Shown here in pieces: positions 6,752 to 10,461 of a stretch of DNA of 10,461 bases. Source of the stretch: Actinomycetes bacterium (lineage in GTDB: Bacteria > Actinomycetota > Actinomycetes > Mycobacteriales > Mycobacteriaceae); NCBI GenBank assembly GCA_023460175.1, contig JAEWRC010000095.1:1-10461 (forward strand), read 5' to 3'. How positions within the stretch are numbered: position 1 is the first letter of the stretch; each line of letters starts with the position of its first letter. The notes below the pieces were generated by a model. That model was given only the letters and a program-made list of their open reading frames with translations, was not told where the DNA came from and made no database searches. Made by a program: the position numbers and the translations under genes.

Positions 6752-8581
6752 TCAGTGCGCACCCAGCGTGCCCCGCAGGTACTGCTCCCGGCAGGCGCGG
6801 CGGGCCAGCTTGCCGCTGGTGGTGCGCGGGATGGCCCCGGCCGGCAGCAGCCGCACCTCGGCGACCGGCAGTCCGTGGCGGCGCAGCACCTGGGCCTCGA
6901 TGGCGGCCAGCGCCGGCTGCGGGTCCTGGCGCGCGGTGCCCGCCGCCCGCTCGGCGACGATCACCAGCTTCTCGTCGGGGTCCGCGAACGCCGCGACGTA
7001 GCCGCGCCGCACCAACGCCGCGGCCTCGGCGACGGTGGCCTCGATGTCGTGCGGATAGTGCTGGTGTCCGGCCACGGTGATCAGGTCGGCGGTGCGGCCG
7101 GTGACGAACAGGTTGCCGTCGAGATGAAAGCCCAGGTCGCCGGTCTGCAGCCAGTGCCCGTCCAGGTCGGCTCCGACGGCGTGGCCGGCCGCGCCGCGGG
7201 TGTCGCGCAGCCGGGCCCGGAAGGTCCGCTCGGTATCGGCCGGTCGGCGCCAGTAGCCGCGGCCGATGTTGTTGCCCTGCAACCAGATTTCCCCGATGTG
7301 TCCGTCGGGCAGCTCCGTGCCGGTCGCCGGGTCGACGACCACGGCCCACTGGCTGCGCGCCACCTGACCGCAGGCCACCTGCGGCACCGCCGCCGGCGTG
7401 TCCGCCGCGACCGGCACGGCCCGACCGGCGCCCAGCGCCTCGCGATCCAGGTGCACCAGCGACGCCTCGGCCGTCGGCGCGATGGTGGCGACGAACAAGG
7501 TTGCCTCGGCGATGCCGTAGGACGGCTTGATGGCGGTGCGCGGCAGCCCGAAGGGAGCGAACGCGTCGTTGAACGCGGTGATCGCGGCCATGCTCACCGG
7601 CTCGGAGCCGATGATGAGCACGACGTTGCGCAGGTCGATGTCCGCGTCGGCGGCCGGTACGCCGCGCTGCGCGGTCCACTCGTAGGCGAAGTTGGGCGCG
7701 GCGGTCACCACCCGGCCTTCGCGGGAGCCGTCCGACAACGCCTCGATCCAGCGTTCCGGCCGCCGCACGAACGCCGTCGGCGACATCAGCGTGGAATGTC
7801 CGCCGTAGACCGCCGGGAAGCCGATCATCGACAGCCCCATGTCGTGGTACAGCGGTAACCAGCTGACGCCGTGGGTGTTTCGGTCCAGCATGTCGATCGA
7901 CAGGATCATCTGCACCAGGTTGGTGCCGACCGCACGGTGGGTGATCTCGACGCCCACCGGGGCCCGGGTGGCACCCGAGGTGTACTGCAGGTGCGAGACG
8001 TCCTCGACGTCGAGTTCGACCTCGGCGAAGGCCTCCCCGTCGGCGTCGGGCACCTCGTCGATCACGACGAGTTCCGGCGGTCGAAAGTGGTTCTGCGCGG
8101 CCAGGAACTGCCGCACCGTGTCCAGCGCGGCGGTGGTGGTCAGGACGACGGCGGGTTGCGCGTCACTGAGCGCGGTCTCGAGCCGTTCGGCGTGGCCGGG
8201 CAGCTCGGGGGCGAACAACGGGACCGCGATGGTGCCGGCCTTGATCGCGGCGAAGAAACCCACCACGTAGTCCAGGCCCTGGGGGGCGAGCACCGCGACC
8301 CGGTCACCGCGCCCGGCGACCCGCTGGATGGCGGCGCCCACGGCACGCAGGCGACGGCCGAGTTGCGACCAGGTCAGCTCGACGGTGCGGGTGCCCGCGG
8401 GTCCGGTGTGGTCGAGGTAGCGATAGGCGACGGTGTCGCCGACGTTGGCGATGTTGCGGTCGATCAGCGCGATCAGGGTGGTGCCCGGCGGGAGCCGGAT
8501 GTTGCCGTCGTCGCCCAGGCACTCCTCGATCTGGATCAGGCCGGTGCGACTCGGTGGGTTTCGGTGGGCGTCGCAAGTCAC
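6752..8581 (-). CDS. fatty-acyl-AMP ligase, FadD32-like (FAAL)
   Basis: A 609-residue adenylate-forming enzyme. FAALs activate a fatty acid to acyl-AMP and pass it to an acyl-carrier domain of a PKS or NRPS rather than to CoA. Motifs are the P-loop QYTSGATRAP (199-208), LPLYHDMGL, SYGIAEATLF, the hinge TGDLG and the C-terminal lysine TTSGK (Lys591). The wording GQVARSQWAVVVDP, GEIWLQGNNIGRGYW and the N-terminal IRLPPGTTL ... VAYRYLD closely recall FadD32, but an insert near FadD32's C-terminal domain is missing and no pks13 or accD4 neighbours are here, so it is a paralogue. The P-loop has Ala204 where FadD32 has Ser. The start is GTG 8581: an in-frame TAG lies four codons upstream and no ATG or GTG follows soon after. 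The ribosome site is weak. It lies 33 nt after the TetR gene, probably in one operon. Confidence 0.92.
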   Translation of the reverse strand: MTCDAHRNPPSRTGLIQIEECLGDDGNIRLPPGTTLIALIDRNIANVGDTVAYRYLDHTGPAGTRTVELTWSQLGRRLRAVGAAIQRVAGRGDRVAVLAPQGLDYVVGFFAAIKAGTIAVPLFAPELPGHAERLETALSDAQPAVVLTTTAALDTVRQFLAAQNHFRPPELVVIDEVPDADGEAFAEVELDVEDVSHLQYTSGATRAPVGVEITHRAVGTNLVQMILSIDMLDRNTHGVSWLPLYHDMGLSMIGFPAVYGGHSTLMSPTAFVRRPERWIEALSDGSREGRVVTAAPNFAYEWTAQRGVPAADADIDLRNVVLIIGSEPVSMAAITAFNDAFAPFGLPRTAIKPSYGIAEATLFVATIAPTAEASLVHLDREALGAGRAVPVAADTPAAVPQVACGQVARSQWAVVVDPATGTELPDGHIGEIWLQGNNIGRGYWRRPADTERTFRARLRDTRGAAGHAVGADLDGHWLQTGDLGFHLDGNLFVTGRTADLITVAGHQHYPHDIEATVAEAAALVRRGYVAAFADPDEKLVIVAERAAGTARQDPQPALAAIEAQVLRRHGLPVAEVRLLPAGAIPRTTSGKLARRACREQYLRGTLGAH

Positions 8582-8592
8582 GGGGCCAGTCT

Positions 8593-8620
8593 AGGAGAGC
8601 TCAGGTAGGAGACCTCAGGT
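8593..8620. repeat. 14-bp tandem repeat at the 3' end of the TetR gene
   Basis: Two adjacent 14-bp units, 8593-8606 and 8607-8620, differ at one base (AGGAGAGCTCAGGT and AGGAGACCTCAGGT). The second copy contains the TetR stop codon (complement of 8615-8617); the first lies in the gap before the ligase GTG and includes bases of the TAG that blocks a longer ligase reading. It looks like a small tandem duplication by slippage. It could also be a binding site, but only its geometry supports that. Confidence 0.75.
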
Positions 8621-9160
8621 GCGCACCGCGGGCCAGAACAGGTCGAACAGGCGCTGCTGCCAGTCGTCGGCGAGGCCGCCGGTGCGCGCCCGCTCGGCGA
8701 TGTGGGCGCCGACCACGGCGTCGATCAGGGTTTCGGTGTCGATGTCGGCGCGCATCGAGCCGTCGGCCTTGCTCGCGTCGATGACCGTGGCCAGCTTGGC
8801 GCGCTGATCGATGAGCACCTGCCGGAACAGCGCGGAGAACTCCGGGTCCTCGCCGGTCAGCAGCGAGGCGAAGCCGCCGAAGCCGATCCCGCCGTCGACC
8901 GCCTCGACGGCGTGACGGATGAACCAGCGCAGCCGCTCGGGCGCGTCGGCGGCGAGGTCGATCGGGGCCAGGGCCGCCAGCCGCGACATGGCGGCGGCCA
9001 ACATCTCCCGCCGGTCCCGGTGGCGCCGGTAGATGGTGGTCTTCGCGATGCCCGAATGCGCCGCGACCGCCTCCACGGTGACGGCGCGCGGACCGCCGGC
9101 ACGCAGCAGATGCAGGGTCGATTCCGCGATGCCGTCCTCGACGGGCCGTCGCTGTGCCAT
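8615..9160 (-). CDS. TetR/AcrR-family transcriptional regulator
   Basis: A 181-residue TetR-family repressor. The N-terminal helix-turn-helix is clear at about 27-48 (AVTVEAVAAHSGIAKTTIYRRH, with the TTIYRRH recognition-helix signature), followed by RREML at 50-54, typical of the domain end. The C-terminal part (about 60-181) is all-helical and would bind a ligand and dimerise; it is too variable to predict the ligand. The start is ATG 9160, with AAGGAGG 5 nt upstream, the best ribosome site in the window. It heads a minus-strand group with the acyl-AMP ligase and SRPBCC genes, and faces a small membrane protein across 168 nt. A near-perfect 20-bp palindrome at 9238-9257 in that gap is the natural candidate for its operator, implying autoregulation and control of both units by a lipid-like or other small ligand. 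Confidence 0.93.
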   Translation of the reverse strand: MAQRRPVEDGIAESTLHLLRAGGPRAVTVEAVAAHSGIAKTTIYRRHRDRREMLAAAMSRLAALAPIDLAADAPERLRWFIRHAVEAVDGGIGFGGFASLLTGEDPEFSALFRQVLIDQRAKLATVIDASKADGSMRADIDTETLIDAVVGAHIAERARTGGLADDWQQRLFDLFWPAVRT

Positions 9161-9226
9161 CCCTGCCTCCTTCTCATGTCGGCGCCTCGGCGGCGTCGGG
9201 AATATCCGCCGCGGGTGGAGTGTTAC

Positions 9227-9255
9227 ATGACATAGAGCTACGCTACGCGTATCGT
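9227..9255 (+). promoter_or_regulatory. sigma-A-type promoter of the small membrane protein gene
   Basis: ATGACA at 9227-9232 matches the TTGACA -35 at 5 of 6 bases. Exactly 17 nt later TATCGT (9250-9255) fits the TANNNT -10 of mycobacterial housekeeping promoters. Transcription would begin near 9262, giving a leader of about 65 nt before the ATG at 9329. The palindromic operator candidate overlaps the spacer and the -10. Confidence 0.55.
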
Positions 9256-9257
9256 AG
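9238..9257. promoter_or_regulatory. 20-bp near-perfect palindrome, probable TetR operator
   Basis: The half-sites CTACGCTACG and CGTATCGTAG are reverse complements except for one base pair (positions 9243 and 9252). Size, symmetry and position between a TetR gene and its divergent neighbour are those of a typical TetR-family operator. It covers the -10 and most of the spacer of the predicted forward promoter, where binding would block RNA polymerase. TAGCGT on the other strand (complement of 9240-9245) could be the regulator's own -10. Confidence 0.7.
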
Positions 9258-9328
9258 TTTTAGAGAACGTGGCGATCGTCGATCGGCCGGCCCGGCCGCT
9301 CCGACGCCAACCAAGATGAGGAGGACAC

Positions 9329-9736
9329 ATGAGCACCAACGAACGCCGGATCTCCCATCCGTATGTGGGATATGTCTTCTTGCTGATTTCATTCGTGATG
9401 CTGGGCGTCACCGTCGCCGGCCTGGCGCTGCAGAGCAGCACCGCCGCGCTGATCGGTGGCGTGGCCCTGGTGGCCTCGATGGCGCTGGCCGTCGTCGGCT
9501 TCCGACTCGGCGCGCGCAAGCTGGCGAAGGCCCGCGAGGGCGGCGACCCGACGCACGACATCAGCATCTGGTCCGTGCCGCTGCGCCAGGACGCGATCGA
9601 CAAATACCTGGTCGCCTACCGTGGCCAGGACTCCGACGACGAGTCCGACGCCGCCGCAGCGACGGTCCGGACGTTGCCCCGCGGCGACGCCGAGGAACGC
9701 CTGGTGGGCGCCGCGCCCACCCGGTTGTCGGCGTAG
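9329..9736 (+). CDS. small membrane protein with two transmembrane helices, function unknown
   Basis: A 135-residue protein that I do not recognise as a named family. A short basic N-terminus (MSTNERRISHPY) precedes two hydrophobic helices at about 14-34 and 37-58 with a very short Gln-Ser-Ser-Thr turn, a hairpin-like insertion. The remaining 75 residues are soluble: a basic stretch GARKLAKAREGG, a middle WSVPLRQDAIDKYLVAYRG that could be an amphipathic helix, an acidic run DSDDESD and an Ala/Arg-rich end. By the positive-inside rule both ends would be cytoplasmic. The start ATG 9329 has GAGGAGGA at 9318-9325. The gene has its own promoter overlapped by a palindrome and its own terminator, so it is a single-gene unit, apparently controlled by the divergent TetR protein. 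A partner role in transport or envelope stress is possible but not shown by the sequence. Confidence 0.82.
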   Translation: MSTNERRISHPYVGYVFLLISFVMLGVTVAGLALQSSTAALIGGVALVASMALAVVGFRLGARKLAKAREGGDPTHDISIWSVPLRQDAIDKYLVAYRGQDSDDESDAAAATVRTLPRGDAEERLVGAAPTRLSA

Positions 9737-9760
9737 TTCCGCGCTGGTCATACCGCACCC

Positions 9761-9809
9761 GACCATCCGGCCGATACCCCCCGAATCGGCGGTATGGTCG
9801 TCTCTTTTT
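9761..9809 (+). terminator. intrinsic terminator of the membrane protein gene
   Basis: Arms 9761-9775 and 9785-9799 form a 15-position stem with two mismatches and a C-rich 9-nt loop, followed by G and a T-rich tail TCTCTTTTT (9801-9809). This is a classic hairpin plus T-tract, 24 nt after the TAG stop, and uncommon in high-GC mycobacterial DNA. The 3' arm can also pair with 9746-9756 (11 bp including two G-U pairs), an alternative fold. Confidence 0.8.
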
Positions 9810-9864
9810 CGGGTCCGCGCAGTCGGCGACCTCGACGGGAGCCCCGGCGTCGGAATTGCTGACC

Positions 9865-9873
9865 TGCTAATTT
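9865..9873 (+). promoter_or_regulatory. extended -10 promoter of the MPT63-like gene
   Basis: TGCTAATTT combines the extended -10 TG with TAATTT (TANNNT). I see no -35 at the right distance, as expected when the TG motif compensates. Transcription would begin near 9880, about 50 nt before the GTG at 9932, which has AGGAG at 9919-9923. The rest of 9810-9931 shows nothing else I can support. Confidence 0.45.
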
Positions 9874-9931
9874 CACTAACGAACGTCCCGCTGTCCAGGA
9901 AACACTGACCCGACGCACAGGAGTGTCAACT

Positions 9932-10461
9932 GTGAAGACCAGCAAAATCGCCATCACTGCCACCTCGGCGGCCCTGTTCGCCGCCACCGGCCTGTTCGGC
10001 GCGCCATTGGCCGGTGCCGAAACCGCCGACCTCGGCGAACAGGCCGAACTCACCGAGGGCAGCGTCGTCCAGGGCTGGACGATCAGCGATCTCAAGCAGA
10101 GCTCGGACCCGGTCTCTTATCCCGTCCGGGGCACCCTGTGGGAGGCCACCGCCACCAACGAGGCCATCCAGGGCAACGTGCAGCCGATCGTCTCGAACCT
10201 CAATGCCCGTAGCGAGAGCGGCGAGACCTACCGGGTGTTGTTCCAGATCGCCAGCCCGCAGGGCATCAGCCCGGCCGGCCTCGCGCAGGGCCAGACGGCC
10301 ACCGGCAAGGTGTACTTCGACGTCACCGGCCCCGCGCCGGACTCGGTCGTCTACAACGACGGTAGCCAGGACCTGCTGACCTGGGTGCAGCCCGCCGCTG
10401 AGCCGGCCGCAACGGGCACCGGCGCGGGCAGCGCGTCGGCTCCGGCCGCCCCGGCCAGCCC
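9932..10461 (+). CDS. secreted MPT63-family (DUF1942) protein, C-terminus beyond window
   Basis: The first 176 codons of an exported protein, read by direct translation; the stop is not in the window. A Sec signal peptide runs MKTSKIAIT plus a hydrophobic core and ends LAGA|E, with cleavage predicted after Ala29. Residues 40-152 match the M. tuberculosis MPT63 (Rv1926c) immunoglobulin-like beta-sandwich from memory: GWTISDLK (48-55), GTLWEATAT (67-75), NARSESGETYRVL (91-103), TGKVYFDVTGPAP (124-136) and DLLTW (147-151). MPT63 ends about there, whereas this protein continues into an Ala/Pro/Gly/Thr/Ser-rich tail from residue 153 on. The start is GTG 9932, with AGGAG 8 nt upstream. MPT63 is a secreted antigen of unknown biochemical role, so no enzymatic function is claimed. 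This family is one of the strongest signs that the DNA is mycobacterial. Confidence 0.9.
   Translation, partial: MKTSKIAITATSAALFAATGLFGAPLAGAETADLGEQAELTEGSVVQGWTISDLKQSSDPVSYPVRGTLWEATATNEAIQGNVQPIVSNLNARSESGETYRVLFQIASPQGISPAGLAQGQTATGKVYFDVTGPAPDSVVYNDGSQDLLTWVQPAAEPAATGTGAGSASAPAAPAS

Noticed and set aside
6245..7858. A 537-residue plus-strand frame opposite the acyl-AMP ligase.
   Set aside because: Gly/Arg/Asp/His-rich antisense composition without recognisable motifs, against a complete adenylate-forming enzyme on the other strand.
9269..9300. GATCGTCGATC and GGCCGGCCCGGCC short symmetries in the membrane-protein leader, considered as a riboswitch or second operator.
   Set aside because: Short GC self-complementarity is common at this base composition, and no conserved riboswitch core is visible.
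1..10461. Mobile element, prophage, CRISPR, tRNA or attachment-site signals.
   Set aside because: No transposase or integrase, terminal inverted repeats, spaced direct repeats or cloverleaf was found; composition appears uniform by eye.

Overview
The window is high-GC actinobacterial DNA and most likely comes from a mycobacterium (Mycobacterium/Mycolicibacterium). The main reasons are a secreted MPT63-family (DUF1942) protein at the right edge, a fatty-acyl-AMP ligase of the FadD32-like clade, and GTG starts with GAGG-type ribosome sites. I see no tRNA, rRNA, CRISPR array, transposase or integrase.

Left two thirds (1-6125): a phosphonate uptake and breakdown locus. On the minus strand are a zinc-dependent alcohol dehydrogenase (cut by the left edge) and a phosphonatase-like HAD hydrolase, coupled by a TGATG overlap. 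Divergent from them is a DAO-fold FAD oxidoreductase of the type repeatedly found beside phosphonatase-like genes. Its stop lies 6 nt from the stop of a convergent phnD-phnC-phnE operon, which encodes a binding lipoprotein, an ATPase and a permease with two membrane domains fused in one 569-residue chain. The suggested route is uptake by PhnDCE, oxidation of an (N-substituted?) aminoalkylphosphonate to a phosphonoaldehyde by the FAD enzyme, C-P cleavage through a Schiff-base lysine in the HAD enzyme, and handling of the aldehyde product by the dehydrogenase. No PhnW aminotransferase, C-P lyase gene or PhnF-type GntR regulator is visible here.

Middle right (6248-9160): a probable minus-strand operon of a TetR regulator, a FadD32-like fatty-acyl-AMP ligase and an SRPBCC (polyketide cyclase/dehydrase-like) protein, with gaps of 33 and 39 nt. 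No PKS, NRPS or ACP partner is in the window. A hairpin follows the SRPBCC gene, before phnD.

Right (9161-10461): divergent from the TetR gene is a small two-helix membrane protein. A near-perfect 20-bp palindrome sits on its apparent promoter and is a strong TetR operator candidate. The gene ends in a hairpin plus T-tract terminator. An extended -10 promoter then precedes a secreted MPT63-like protein with an Ala/Pro/Gly tail that runs off the window.

The most notable points are the aminotransferase-free phosphonate cluster, the operator-promoter overlap, the orphan ligase operon and the tailed MPT63 paralogue.
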